Assembly: GCA_016873115.1 (NCBI GenBank)
Contig: VGYB01000001.1
Location: 87,528 to 151,527 of the forward strand
Direction of reading: 5' to 3'
DNA: 64,000 bases
Source: Planctomycetota bacterium
Lineage (GTDB): Bacteria > Planctomycetota > Phycisphaerae > Phycisphaerales > SM1A02
Shown here: piece after piece, positions 37,653-46,768 of the stretch
How the letters are laid out: every line of letters begins with the position of its first letter
Position numbering within the stretch: position 1 is the stretch's first letter
Notes under the pieces: model-generated
Databases searched by the model: none
Told to the model about the DNA's origin: nothing
The model's input: the letters and a program-made list of their open reading frames with translations, nothing else
Program-made: the position numbers and the translations under genes

Positions 37653-38804
37653 TCAGTGGCTCGGCTTGCCGCCCGCGGCGGTTCCGAAGATCGCAGGCCA
37701 CGGGTTCACATTGTGGCACGCGCGGCCGGTCTTCTCGACATAGTCCTGGTGGTACTCCTCGGCCGGGTAGAACTCGCGCGCCATCTCGACCTGCGTGACG
37801 ATCGGCTTCGTGAACGCGTTGCGCGCCGTGAGGTCGGCGACGAACGCCTTCGCCTGCTCGAGCTGCTGCGGGCTCGTGCAGAAGACCGCACTGCGGTACT
37901 GCTCGCCGACATCGGGACCCTGGCGATTCAGCGTCGTCGGATCGTGCATCTGGAAGAAGCCCTCGAGCAACTGGCGGTAGGCGATCACGGTCGGGTCGTA
38001 GACCACCTTCACGCTCTCCGCGTGGCCGGTCGTGTCGTTGCAGACCTCCTTGTAGGTCGGGTCCTTGGTCTTGCCCTGCTGGTAGCCGCTCTCGGCGCTG
38101 ATCACGCCAGGAGCCTGCTGGAAGATGTGCTCGACACCCCAGAAGCAGCCTCCGGCGAAATAGGCGGTCTCGGTCTTCACGGGTTCTCCTCCTGCGGGCC
38201 ACGGCTGGCCCTTCTCGACGAACTGCAGGCTCGCACTGTTCAGGCAGTAGCGCAAGCCGGTGGGACGGGGGCCATCCTCGAACACATGGCCCAGGTGCGC
38301 GCCGCATCGGGCGCAGTTGATCTCGGTGCGCTCCATGCCGTGGCTCGAGTCGGATCGCTCGGTCACATGCAGCGGATCGAAGGTCGTGTAGAAGCTCGGC
38401 CAGCCGGTGCCGGAGTTGAACTTGTGCGCGCTGGTGAAGAGCGGCAGCCCACAGACGATGCAGCAGTAGCTGCCGTCCTTCTTATTGTCGAGCAGGTTGC
38501 CGCAGAAGGCCGGCTCCGTGCCGGACTTCTGGGTGATGCGGAACTGCTCCGGCGTGAGCTTGGCGGCGAGCTCGTCGACCTTGGCCTTGGAGTACGGGGT
38601 GACATCCCAGCCGGCGCGGGAATAGATGTGCTTGGTCGTGGATGGCTTCATGGTGGTGCCCGCGGCCTTCGGTGGCGTGGTGCTCGTGGATGCAGCCGGC
38701 AGATCGACGATCACGCCCCGGCGCATGCCTTCGCGAGCGGCGAACGCGCCGTACACGGCAACGGCTACGGCGAGCGCGACGGTGACGAACAGGCTTCGGC
38801 TCAT
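37653..38804 (-). CDS. Exported MsrB-MsrA methionine sulfoxide reductase fusion
   Basis: A 383-residue bifunctional repair enzyme that reduces both methionine sulfoxide epimers. An N-terminal hydrophobic anchor (SLFVTVALAVAVAVYGAFA) and Pro/Thr-rich linker put it in the periplasm. MsrB comes first: zinc pairs CCIVCG and CARCG, and RYCLNSASLQF with the catalytic Cys. MsrA follows: GGCFWGVEHIF with its catalytic Cys, then GYQQGKTKDPTYKEVC and the resolving Cys region near the C-terminus (GRACHNVN). B-A order is the less common arrangement of such fusions. TATGCT ends 6 bases before the ATG at 38804. Divergent from ssrA. Confidence 0.93.
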   Translation of the reverse strand: MSRSLFVTVALAVAVAVYGAFAAREGMRRGVIVDLPAASTSTTPPKAAGTTMKPSTTKHIYSRAGWDVTPYSKAKVDELAAKLTPEQFRITQKSGTEPAFCGNLLDNKKDGSYCCIVCGLPLFTSAHKFNSGTGWPSFYTTFDPLHVTERSDSSHGMERTEINCARCGAHLGHVFEDGPRPTGLRYCLNSASLQFVEKGQPWPAGGEPVKTETAYFAGGCFWGVEHIFQQAPGVISAESGYQQGKTKDPTYKEVCNDTTGHAESVKVVYDPTVIAYRQLLEGFFQMHDPTTLNRQGPDVGEQYRSAVFCTSPQQLEQAKAFVADLTARNAFTKPIVTQVEMAREFYPAEEYHQDYVEKTGRACHNVNPWPAIFGTAAGGKPSH

Positions 38805-38810
38805 GACGAC

Positions 38811-38816
38811 AGCATA
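38811..38816 (-). promoter_or_regulatory. -10 box (TATGCT) of the MsrBA gene, leaderless layout
   Basis: TATGCT ends 6 bases before the ATG at 38804 on the minus strand; there is no Shine-Dalgarno sequence. Confidence 0.6.
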
Positions 38817-38899
38817 GGAATGCAGGCGGACCGTGTCACAGTGCGCCCAGGCTGATCGTTGGATTCCGTGGCAATCCGAACGAAGTTCCGGGCCATCCG

Positions 38900-38927
38900 T
38901 TGCATCCCCGCCCGGACACCGTACGAT
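38900..38927 (+). promoter_or_regulatory. Promoter of ssrA
   Basis: TTGCAT (38900-38905) and TACGAT (38922-38927) are 16 bases apart, placing transcription about 10-13 bases before the mature 5-prime end of the tmRNA. Confidence 0.55.
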
Positions 38928-38946
38928 GCCTTCTCTTTGGCAATTC

Positions 38947-39294
38947 GGGCCCGACCTGGCTTCGACCGGCCATGTCGTTCATGCAGTGGCGCGTCGTGGA
39001 GCATCCCGGCCACGTAAAAAGGATGCAACACTTACGACTGCCAACACGCAGTACGCTCTTGCGGCCTAACTAGTGCCGCACGGCAAACCCCTGACGTCCG
39101 ATGAGGGGGGCGCCGAAACACATCGGGCTGGGTTCCCGGGGCTGGCATGCTTCCGGGAGCTGACACTCGCATGCCATGGTCCACGCCATGCGGCCACCCA
39201 GCAGCGGCGCGGACCGAGATGGAAGAGGTGGATACACGCGTAGAGGCTGCATGGCCGCTGGTTCGGCACGGGGGTTCAACTCCCCCCGGGTCCA
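38947..39294 (+). ncRNA. ssrA: Transfer-messenger RNA (tmRNA), one-piece
   Basis: tmRNA rescues stalled ribosomes and adds a degradation tag. The 5-prime GGGCCCG pairs over 7 bp (one G-U) with CGGGTCC near the 3-prime end, followed by discriminator A at 39294; CCA is not encoded (the next bases are TTC). The T arm (GGGGGTTCAACTCCCCCC) and the early CTGGCTTCGAC block are diagnostic. The tag frame is best read from GCC at 39040: ANTQYALAA, then TAA at 39067 and a second stop TAG just after. The preceding ACT-GCC-AAC context matches resume codons of many tmRNAs. A longer frame from an upstream GCA (39025) is less likely. The mature molecule would be about 348 nt. SmpB is not in the window. Confidence 0.93.
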
Positions 39295-39382
39295 TTCGCT
39301 TTGCACGATGCACCAAGCAGTCGTCATGAATCCATGATGGCCGCCCGGTGACCGAGTGCGGAGCTCCGCCCAAGGAATGATC

Positions 39383-39412
39383 GCGCCCTCCCCATCCGGG
39401 AGGGCGCTGTCG
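39383..39412 (+). terminator. Terminator of ssrA
   Basis: A perfect 10-bp stem, GCGCCCTCCC (39383-39392) and GGGAGGGCGC (39398-39407), with a 5-base loop, followed by TGTCGTTTGTGT. It lies 89 bases after the mature tmRNA end, so the precursor would have a 3-prime trailer. Confidence 0.75.
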
Positions 39413-39483
39413 TTTGTGTCGCCTTGCGCATGGTCGCTTCGACGGCGGTGGCTTGCCGTGGGCACATCGCATCCGAACGATCC

Positions 39484-41133
39484 TCACCGCTCCCAGTCGT
39501 GCGTGCGATCGGGATCGGGCACTGGCATCGGTCCGGGCATCGTGGCCTGCGCTTCGCCGAGCACGGTGCCGGTGGCGAACGCGAGGTCGACCAGCGATGT
39601 CTCGTACTGCGCCGCGGCTTCGACCTCGCGCGACTGGGCATCGGCCAGGCGCGCTGCCGCGTCAAGCACTTCGATGCTCGTGCGCAGCCCCACATCGAAC
39701 TGCCGCTGCTCGGCGAGCAGCGTGCGGTCGGCGAAGCTCGCCTCGAGCCGTGCCGCCACCACGCGCCGCCATGCGCCACGCACATTGTCGACGGCGTCAT
39801 GGACTTCCTGGGTGATCGTCTGGACGCGGCTTTCCTTGGTGGCCAAGCGCTGCAGCCGTCGCGCGATCGCCTGGCTCAGGAGAGCGCGTCGCGCCTCGTT
39901 GCCCAGCGGGATGCTCGCATTGACGCTCGCGATCAAGGGATCGGCATCGCCCAGACTGCCGTAGGCCGAGGCCAGGCCGGTGTCGTCACCGAGCACCTGA
40001 TACTGATAGTCCATCGTGAAGAGCGGCAGCGCCTCGTTGCGGGCAAGGGCCACGCGCTCGGCATCGATGGCCAGCTGCAGTTCAAGGTCAAGGAGCTCCA
40101 TGCGGTTCGTGAGCGCCATGCGCGTGAGCTTGGCCGCATCGAGATCAAGCCCGAGCGGTTCGCTGGGCGTGGTCGGGTCCAGCATGGTCGGACCATCGAC
40201 CGGGAACTGCGGCGCATTCATGAAGCGCTTGAGCGCGCGGGCCCGCAGGCGCAACTGGTTGTCCGCCACGATGAGTTGCTCGATGGTGCGACCGATGCCA
40301 CTCTGGGCGCGGAGCAGTTCGATCGGCGCGACCTCACCCTGGTCCACGCGGCGGCGTGCCCGTGCGAGCTGCTCCTCGGCCAAGGCGTGCTGTCGCTCCC
40401 GCACGTCCATGATCCGCCGTGCCGCATAGAGCTGCCAGTAGGACCTTTCGGCACTGGCGAGGATGCGGATCGTCTCGAGCAGCGTGCGCGCATCGACCTG
40501 CTGCGACTCCATCTTCGCAATCACGATGCTCGCCGTGTTGGCACGCAGCCCGAAGCCACGCAGGATCGGCATCGACAGATCGAGCTGGAAGCCCGCTTCC
40601 CATGGCTCATCCGACAGCAGGCTGTCCGCCTGATTGAAGAGCGTCCCGACACTGAGCACACCACCGGTGGCGAGCGGGAAGTCGATCCCAAGCGAACCGG
40701 AATTGTTGGCCGTGGAGTCGCCGGCCTCGAGGTTCTCGACCAGCGTGTTGTCGTCGTAGGTGTAGCTGGCCTGGAGCACAGCCTCGAACTTGGCAATCTC
40801 CGCATCGAGTGCGGTCACGCCGAGCGTGGGGTTGAACTGCTGCACGCGGACATCGAGGTTGTTCTCGAGCGACCACTGGCGGACATCGGCGAGCGTGACC
40901 GTGGCACGCTCGGGATACGCCGGCGCCGAGTAGTCGCGCTTGCTGGCCTCATCGACCGCGGTCTCAAGCTGGACCGGCGTCGTGGCTGATTCGCTCTCGG
41001 GCTTCAGCACCGGTGGATGGGCCAGCCGCGCCGGATCCACCTCCGGCAGGAGCGGCGCATCGACATAGTCGCGACCGTTGCATCCGGCCGCGATCAGCGA
41101 GGCCAGCAGGACCAGTCGGAGTCGGTCACTCAT
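39484..41133 (-). CDS. TolC-family outer-membrane factor, lipoprotein
   Basis: A 549-residue outer-membrane efflux channel of the TolC/OprM family. The N-terminus is a lipoprotein signal (LRLVLLASLIAAGCNG, Cys19 region), as in OprM-type channels. The rest alternates long amphipathic helices (for example RILASAERSYWQLYAARRIMDVRERQHALAEEQL) with strand segments, and shows the two-repeat pattern of the family (about residues 60-260 and 290-500). The ATG at 41133 overlaps the permease stop by 8 bases. Last gene of a four-gene MacAB-like export operon. A Pro/Thr-rich C-terminal end (PMPVPDPDRTHDWER) is typical. Confidence 0.9.
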   Translation of the reverse strand: MSDRLRLVLLASLIAAGCNGRDYVDAPLLPEVDPARLAHPPVLKPESESATTPVQLETAVDEASKRDYSAPAYPERATVTLADVRQWSLENNLDVRVQQFNPTLGVTALDAEIAKFEAVLQASYTYDDNTLVENLEAGDSTANNSGSLGIDFPLATGGVLSVGTLFNQADSLLSDEPWEAGFQLDLSMPILRGFGLRANTASIVIAKMESQQVDARTLLETIRILASAERSYWQLYAARRIMDVRERQHALAEEQLARARRRVDQGEVAPIELLRAQSGIGRTIEQLIVADNQLRLRARALKRFMNAPQFPVDGPTMLDPTTPSEPLGLDLDAAKLTRMALTNRMELLDLELQLAIDAERVALARNEALPLFTMDYQYQVLGDDTGLASAYGSLGDADPLIASVNASIPLGNEARRALLSQAIARRLQRLATKESRVQTITQEVHDAVDNVRGAWRRVVAARLEASFADRTLLAEQRQFDVGLRTSIEVLDAAARLADAQSREVEAAAQYETSLVDLAFATGTVLGEAQATMPGPMPVPDPDRTHDWER

Positions 41134-42370
41134 GGCGGAGGGCCTCGATCGGATCGAGCTGGGCTGCCTTGATGGCCGGGAAGAGACCGAACAGCACGCC
41201 GACGACCGCACTGAACAGGAAGCTGCCGAGCACGGCCCAGAACGGCACGCTGGCCTGTTCGAGCTGCGCGCCGGGAATGTGCGTGAGCCCGAAGGCCATC
41301 AGCTTGCCGCAGGCCACGCCGACGAAGCCGCCGCTGAAGCAGAGCGCGACGGCCTCGAGGAGGAACTGCACCATGATCGCGCGACCGGTCGCCCCGACCG
41401 CCTTGCGCAAGCCGATCTCGCGCGTGCGCTCGCTCACCGAAACAAGCATGATGTTCATGATGCCGATGCCGCCCACAAGCAAGCTGATGCCGACGATCCC
41501 CCCTGCCACGGCCGTGATCCCGGCCGAGAGCGTCTTGAACTGCTCGATGTAGCGATCGATCGCCTCGACGCGGAATGTCTCGGACTCATTGGCCCGCAGT
41601 CCGCGCGCCTTGCGCAGGAGGAAGCGGCACTCGGCGATCGCCTCCTCGGCCTGCCCGGCGTCCCTCAGCAGCGCGCTGAAGCGGATGAACGGCGTGCGGT
41701 CGGGCGTGAGCTTCATCGCGAGCGAGAACGGGATGAACACCTCGCTCGCCTGGGTTTCGAAGCCGAACATCCGGGACTGCAGCGTCTCGACCACGCCCAC
41801 GACGAGGAATCTGCGTCCCGCGACGAGCAGTGTGGTGCCGGTGGGATCATTGGGAAGGCGCAGCTCCTCAATCGCACGGTCATTGACGAGGCAGACCTGG
41901 CGTGCGTTGTCCTCGTCGACCTGCCCGAACGCGCGGCCCATGATGACGCGCCGGCCCTCGACGGGGTGCCAGTCGGGCCAGATGCCAACGACCTGCATCG
42001 AATCGAGCTTCTTCGTGTCGCTCTCGACCGCGCCGGAGATCTCGATGATCGGAGTGAGCGCCTTGAGCGAGGTCGCCTGGTCGCGCAGTTCGATCGCCTC
42101 GGAGGGCTTGAGCCGCACGCTGTCCCACGGGTACTTGTTGCGGGGTGCATCGCCGGGCCGGTTGGGGAAGATGAAGACGCGGTTGGCGCCGAAGCTCTCG
42201 AACTCCGTGAGCACCTTGGCCTTCAGGCCGCCGAGTGCCGCGATCACGGCCGTCACGCTCGCCACGCCCACGATGATGCCCAGCGCCGTCAGGACGCTGC
42301 GGGTCTTGTTCGCCCAGATCTGGCTGAACGCCAGCCAGAGCGACTGGATCCAGAACTGCGGCGTCAGCAC
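41126..42370 (-). CDS. MacB-type ABC transporter permease
   Basis: A 414-residue FtsX/MacB permease: one N-terminal helix (SVLTALGIIVGVASVTAVIAAL), a large periplasmic domain (about 45-280), and three C-terminal helices (ITAVAGGIVGISLLVGGIGIMNIMLV, the SERTREIGLRKAVGA coupling loop, FLLEAVALCFSGGFVG, and FWAVLGSFLFSAVVGVLFGLFPAIKAAQLDPIEAL). The closing DPIEALRHE is the family signature. Overlaps the ATPase gene by 7 bases and the TolC-like gene by 8. MacB-type systems use mechanotransmission to push periplasmic substrates out, such as peptides, lipoproteins or macrolides. Confidence 0.93.
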   Translation of the reverse strand: MLTPQFWIQSLWLAFSQIWANKTRSVLTALGIIVGVASVTAVIAALGGLKAKVLTEFESFGANRVFIFPNRPGDAPRNKYPWDSVRLKPSEAIELRDQATSLKALTPIIEISGAVESDTKKLDSMQVVGIWPDWHPVEGRRVIMGRAFGQVDEDNARQVCLVNDRAIEELRLPNDPTGTTLLVAGRRFLVVGVVETLQSRMFGFETQASEVFIPFSLAMKLTPDRTPFIRFSALLRDAGQAEEAIAECRFLLRKARGLRANESETFRVEAIDRYIEQFKTLSAGITAVAGGIVGISLLVGGIGIMNIMLVSVSERTREIGLRKAVGATGRAIMVQFLLEAVALCFSGGFVGVACGKLMAFGLTHIPGAQLEQASVPFWAVLGSFLFSAVVGVLFGLFPAIKAAQLDPIEALRHE

Positions 42371-43107
42371 GGCACGCTCCCCCGCTCGCGCAGTTGACGG
42401 GCGATGGGACCGACCGCCTCGTCCTCGACCGCAGGAAGGTCGCTCAGAATCAGCCCGTCGCGCAGGCGCACCACCCGCTGGCAGTGCGCAGCGACCTCGT
42501 TCTCGTGCGTCACGATCACGATCGTCTGGCCATCGGCATGGATGCGGCCGAAGACCGCAATCAGCTCGGCGGTGGTGGCCGAGTCGAGGTTGCCCGTGGG
42601 CTCGTCGGCCATCAGGATCGCGGGATTGTTGAGGATCGCGCGCGCGATCGCGACGCGCTGCTTCTGCCCGCCCGAGAGCTGGTTCGGTCGGTGATGGAGG
42701 CGATCCGAGAGTCCGACGCGCGCCAGCGACTCACAAGCCCGCCGCTCCCGCTCCCGGCGCGTCACGCCGCCGCGCGCGTAGATGAGAGGCATCTCCACGT
42801 TCTGCAGTGCGGTCTGGCGCGGCAGCAGTTCGAAACTCTGGAAGACGAAGCCGATCTTCTCGTTGCGGATCGAGGCCAGCTCGTCGGATCCCATCCGCGC
42901 AACCGCCTTGCCGTCCAACTCGTACTCGCCGCGCGTCGGACGGTCCAGGCAACCCACGATGTTCATCAGCGTGCTCTTGCCGCTGCCCGAGGCACCCATG
43001 ATCGCCACCATCTCGTTCCGGCCGATGGCCAGGTCGATGCCGCGCAGCGCCCGCACCTCGTCGTCCCCGACGCGGTAGGTCTTGTGGAGGCCCGTGACGC
43101 GGATCAT
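42364..43107 (-). CDS. MacB/LolD-type ABC transporter ATPase
   Basis: A 247-residue ATP-binding subunit: Walker A GASGSGKST, Q-loop FVFQSFELLP, signature LSGGQKQRVAIARAI, Walker B AILMADEPTGNLD and the switch His in VTHENEVAA. The TGNLD ending is typical of the LolD/MacB/FtsE class. It overlaps both neighbours (ATGA with the adaptor at 43104-43107). The C-terminal 30 residues, acidic then basic, are an extension beyond the usual domain. Confidence 0.95.
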   Translation of the reverse strand: MIRVTGLHKTYRVGDDEVRALRGIDLAIGRNEMVAIMGASGSGKSTLMNIVGCLDRPTRGEYELDGKAVARMGSDELASIRNEKIGFVFQSFELLPRQTALQNVEMPLIYARGGVTRRERERRACESLARVGLSDRLHHRPNQLSGGQKQRVAIARAILNNPAILMADEPTGNLDSATTAELIAVFGRIHADGQTIVIVTHENEVAAHCQRVVRLRDGLILSDLPAVEDEAVGPIARQLRERGSVPC

Positions 43108-44450
43108 GTGCCGATCCTGACCTCGATGGACGCGCCGCCATCCGGGGTCGCGGCCGCTTCCGTCACGCGCATCCCATCGCGCAGCGTGTCAAGCGCCTTG
43201 TAGGGGCCCGCCACGACGCGATCACCTGCGGAGATGCCCTCGAGCACGATGGTGTCGGTGAGGCTGCTCTGGCCGATGCGGACGGGCATGGCCCGCGCAA
43301 CCCCGCCCTCCACCACGAAGACCACGCTCGCCACCTTGCGTGTGCGGTCCACCAATGCACCGTCCCGGACCGACGCCGGCAGGTCGTCGAGCTTCCGTTC
43401 GACCACGGCCTGGGTCGGCACCGCGATCCCGTTGGCCGTGGCGAGCTGGATGTCGGCGTTTGCGGCCAGCCCGGACAGCAGCTGGTCCTGCTCCGACAGC
43501 GCCAGATCGATCTCGACCTTGTAGGTGCCGCTGCCACCGGTCGAGCCACTGGCCGAGATCGTCGCGGAGCGGCCGGCATTGGAGCGATCCATGGCGATCT
43601 CGGCCACCGTGCCCTTGAAGGACCGATCCTTGTAGGCGTTCACGAACACCTCGGCCAGCTGGTCGAGCTTCACGCGCGCAATGTCGGCCTCGGCGACCTC
43701 AGCCACCATGCGCATGTGCGAGAGATCGGCCACGGTCATGATGACCGTGCCGGCATTGTTCATGGTGCCCACGACGACGAGCTCGCCCACTTCGGCATTC
43801 AGGCGGATCACCACACCGTCCATGGGGCTCCGCAGCACCGTGCGCTCGCGGTCGCGCTGCGCCCGCTCGATGTCTGCAGCGCTCGCCGCGACACTGGACT
43901 CGATGACGCCGATGGTGCGCTCGCTGGCTGCAAGTCCGGCCTGGATGTCCTGCACCCGGGTCTGTGCTTCTTCGAGCGCCTGCCGGCTGATGTCGCCCGA
44001 GCGGAAGAGGGCTTCCTGGCGCTCGAGCGCCGACTTGGCCGTCTGCAGCTGCATGCGCGGGCCGTCGAGCCGGGCCTTCTCGGCGCCCAACCGACCGCGC
44101 TCGGCTTCGAGCCGCGCCGTCGCTGCCGCCAGACGCGCCGAGAGGTCACGATCGTCGAGCCGGACGAGCACATCGCCCTTGCGGACCGACTGCCCCTCGC
44201 GGAACGGCAACTCGACGATGCGCTCGCTCACTTCGGCGGAGATGTCCACCTTGATCATCGGTTCGATGTACCCGGGCGCACTCGCCGTCTGCACGACATC
44301 CCGCACCGCGGCATCCTCGAGCCTGACTTCCACTCCACTGCCGCCGCCGCCGAAGCTGGGCAGCATGGCGAGCAACTCACCGCCGCCCACGACCGCGAAG
44401 ACGACCGCGACCGCGAAGAAGATGCCAAGTGCCGAAAGGAATCGATTCAC
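43104..44450 (-). CDS. Periplasmic adaptor of MacAB-like exporter
   Basis: A 448-residue MacA/HlyD-type membrane fusion protein: N-terminal membrane anchor (FLSALGIFFAVAVVFAVVGGG), lipoyl half-motif APGYIEPMIKVDISAEVSERIVEL, a long coiled-coil hairpin (about 105-215, LEAERGRLGAEKARLDGPRM), then SPMDGVVIRLNAEVGELV and beta-barrel segments. The start is a GTG at 44450 with GGAG five bases upstream; an ATG alternative is not present at a suitable place. First gene of the operon. The Gly-rich stretch after the anchor (PSFGGGGSG) is probably a flexible linker. Confidence 0.92.
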   Translation of the reverse strand: MNRFLSALGIFFAVAVVFAVVGGGELLAMLPSFGGGGSGVEVRLEDAAVRDVVQTASAPGYIEPMIKVDISAEVSERIVELPFREGQSVRKGDVLVRLDDRDLSARLAAATARLEAERGRLGAEKARLDGPRMQLQTAKSALERQEALFRSGDISRQALEEAQTRVQDIQAGLAASERTIGVIESSVAASAADIERAQRDRERTVLRSPMDGVVIRLNAEVGELVVVGTMNNAGTVIMTVADLSHMRMVAEVAEADIARVKLDQLAEVFVNAYKDRSFKGTVAEIAMDRSNAGRSATISASGSTGGSGTYKVEIDLALSEQDQLLSGLAANADIQLATANGIAVPTQAVVERKLDDLPASVRDGALVDRTRKVASVVFVVEGGVARAMPVRIGQSSLTDTIVLEGISAGDRVVAGPYKALDTLRDGMRVTEAAATPDGGASIEVRIGT

Positions 44451-44581
44451 AGGTGCTCCGTGGGACGGTGAATGCTACCGGCGAGGCATCACGCGACGGA
44501 GCCTGCGTGGTCCTTCCACAACGACGCGCACAAGGCAATCCCCCGTGCCCCCACGCGGGGAGGATCGTCAAGAAGTCCGTG

Positions 44582-46768
44582 TTATGGGCAGGGGACCGCG
44601 AAACTCGTCAGGAACACACCGAGGTCCGCACCATCCACCACCGGGTCTCCGGTCAGGTTGATGATCGGGTCCTCGGTTCCCCACGCACCGAGCAACTGGC
44701 CGAGGTCAGCGCCATCGCGCTGCCCGTCGCCGTTGTAGTCACCCGGACATCCCTGGGCGATCGCACCACTCTCGGCAATGATGCGGAAGCATGTGTTGAG
44801 CCAGTACGGCGCGACATCGTTGGTGACGCACGGGGGTCCGTAGTTCGTCACGGAACCGACCCGCAGGAAGCCCTGCACGATGGTGCCGGGGAAGATGGAC
44901 GAGCGCCACATGTAGGTGCCGGCGGAGTCGGAGAGCGGCACGGCCTCACCGGGGCTCGTCTGGTCGACGCTTCCCCATGCGCTCACGAACCACGCAAAGG
45001 CCGCTGGTGACGCTGGGTCGCACGTCCCGCTCGCGGAGCCGACCGTGTTCGCGCCCCAGACGCTCAGGAAGTAGGTACCCGGCTCGAGCAGCAGATCGAC
45101 CGGGATTTCGTAGGTCGACAGGCTCCCTGTGTCATCGGCGTTCTCGTTGTACGGCGTCGGCAGCGGCACGATGCCCGACTGCACCTGATCGCCGTTGATG
45201 GGTCGATTCGATCCTGTGCGGCGCCAGACGGTCCAGGCAAGATGCGTGGTGGTCGGGATGTATTGCGTCGAGATGAAGCCCTTCACCACGAGCTTGCGCA
45301 CGCGCCATGAGGAGAAACCGGGGTCGGTCGCTGGCATGAAGAACGCCTGCGCGAGCCAGCGCTGCGCATTGGTCGCATTGACGCATCCGCTCGTGATGCC
45401 CAGGTTGACCAGGTCACCGGTGTCCGAACGCTTGACGGAGTGTTGCGGTCCGGTGTCGAACACCACGCGTTCGAAACTGGGAACCAGCGTGAGCGAGAAT
45501 TCATCCGCGCTCTCGGGCCCTTGCGTGGCCTCGTCGTACCAGCCACCGATGCGGACGAGGAAGTGCTCGTCCTCCTCGCAGTTGGGCAGGTAGACCGTGG
45601 TCGGTCCGCCGCCCTCGGTCGGGTTGCAGGTGTCGTCACGGCAGCCGATGAAGGCATCAGGCAAGCGCTCGACGAACTCGGGCGTGATCGCGGGAACGGT
45701 CTCGCCCGAGCCAAGAGCGTAGACCTCGATCACGCTGTCGTCGGTCGCGGCCGCACCGGCGCAGAGCGAAAGCGTCAGGTTGCCTCGGCCGGGTGCCGTG
45801 ACGGTGTACCAGAGGTCCTTGCCGCAGGCGTACTGGCAGGGCGACTCGACATCGATCGGACCATCGGTGCCGGCATTCGAGTTGTCGACCACCAGGGGCG
45901 AACCGATCGTGATCGATGCCGGCGAGAGGATGCAGTCGTTCGCGGGTGCGCCAGTCGGGCTTGAGCAGGTGTGCGCGAAGAGCTCACACTCGGTTGCGGC
46001 ACTCGCCGCGCACTCTGCATCCCATGCAGTTTCGCAGCACGCAGGATCGATGGCGCAGACCGGACTGCAGCACGCGGGGTCCGCGCAACCGGGCGTCTGA
46101 TGTGCCGTGAGGCAGGGACCTGCGTCGGTCGTGCAGCTGGGCACATCGACGGCGGCGAACTCGATGGTGACCAGGTACTTCGACGTGCACGGCCACTGGA
46201 AGTCGGCTGGGCCCTGCGGGGGGGGATTCGGTTCGAGCGGCGCGCCAAAGACCAGCAGGTGCTCGCCGGTCTCCAGGTACACGCGCCCGGCATTGGGGCA
46301 CTCCGCCGACACCGATGAGAACACCGTATGCGCGGCACGGCAATCACCTCCGCGCATGATCCAGAACTCGCTCTGTGCGATGGGGCCGCTGCCGTCGTCC
46401 TTCTCGGTGACCATCGAGAGATCGATGAAGCCTGCGACCTTGACATCGATCAGGTACCAGTCGAGATCACGGAAGGCCACGAGGCCCGCGGTGGTCGAGA
46501 CCGGATACGAGCCAATCGTGCCGTGGATCTGCAGGATCGTTCCATCGACCATGTTGCCGGCTGGCTGGAGCAGCTGGCCGCAGGTGCCACAGCCGCCGTT
46601 GGCGTCGGCGTAGTCACGATCGGCGCAATCCGTGCCCGTGAACTCATCGATGTTGAACAGGGCATCAGGCGGAATGCTGAAATCGCACTGCGCCAGCGCC
46701 GTGGGGGCGAGCGCCAAAGCAGCGCCAAGTGCGGTCATCGAGGACAGGCTCATGATCCCTGGGTGCAT
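44582..46768 (-). CDS. Secreted Cys-rich protein with dockerin-like tail
   Basis: A 728-residue exported protein. Signal peptide MSLSSMTALGAALALAPTALA after a possible longer start; the ATG at 46768 was used, with 46753 as the alternative. It has about thirty Cys residues. Residues 228-261 hold a dense motif, CADPACCSPVCAIDPACC followed by WDAECA and a final Cys, seen in many Phycisphaerae exported proteins. The middle has several Ig- or jelly-roll-like beta regions (for example DLWYTVTAPGRGNLTLSLCAG, LLLEPGTYFLSVWGAN). The C-terminal tail is GDYNGDGQRDGADLGQLLGAWG and DPVVDGADLGVFLTSFAVPCP, the second copy degenerate. Likely cell-surface or released; no enzymatic domain is recognised. Confidence 0.8.
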   Translation of the reverse strand: MHPGIMSLSSMTALGAALALAPTALAQCDFSIPPDALFNIDEFTGTDCADRDYADANGGCGTCGQLLQPAGNMVDGTILQIHGTIGSYPVSTTAGLVAFRDLDWYLIDVKVAGFIDLSMVTEKDDGSGPIAQSEFWIMRGGDCRAAHTVFSSVSAECPNAGRVYLETGEHLLVFGAPLEPNPPPQGPADFQWPCTSKYLVTIEFAAVDVPSCTTDAGPCLTAHQTPGCADPACCSPVCAIDPACCETAWDAECAASAATECELFAHTCSSPTGAPANDCILSPASITIGSPLVVDNSNAGTDGPIDVESPCQYACGKDLWYTVTAPGRGNLTLSLCAGAAATDDSVIEVYALGSGETVPAITPEFVERLPDAFIGCRDDTCNPTEGGGPTTVYLPNCEEDEHFLVRIGGWYDEATQGPESADEFSLTLVPSFERVVFDTGPQHSVKRSDTGDLVNLGITSGCVNATNAQRWLAQAFFMPATDPGFSSWRVRKLVVKGFISTQYIPTTTHLAWTVWRRTGSNRPINGDQVQSGIVPLPTPYNENADDTGSLSTYEIPVDLLLEPGTYFLSVWGANTVGSASGTCDPASPAAFAWFVSAWGSVDQTSPGEAVPLSDSAGTYMWRSSIFPGTIVQGFLRVGSVTNYGPPCVTNDVAPYWLNTCFRIIAESGAIAQGCPGDYNGDGQRDGADLGQLLGAWGTEDPIINLTGDPVVDGADLGVFLTSFAVPCP

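Noticed and set aside
38833..39069. Small open frame ending in ALAA
   Set aside because: It is the tag frame of tmRNA extended upstream, not a protein gene.
44540..44575. GC-rich hairpin between the secreted protein and the adaptor gene
   Set aside because: The stem has a bulge and no T-run on the minus strand; too weak to list as a terminator.
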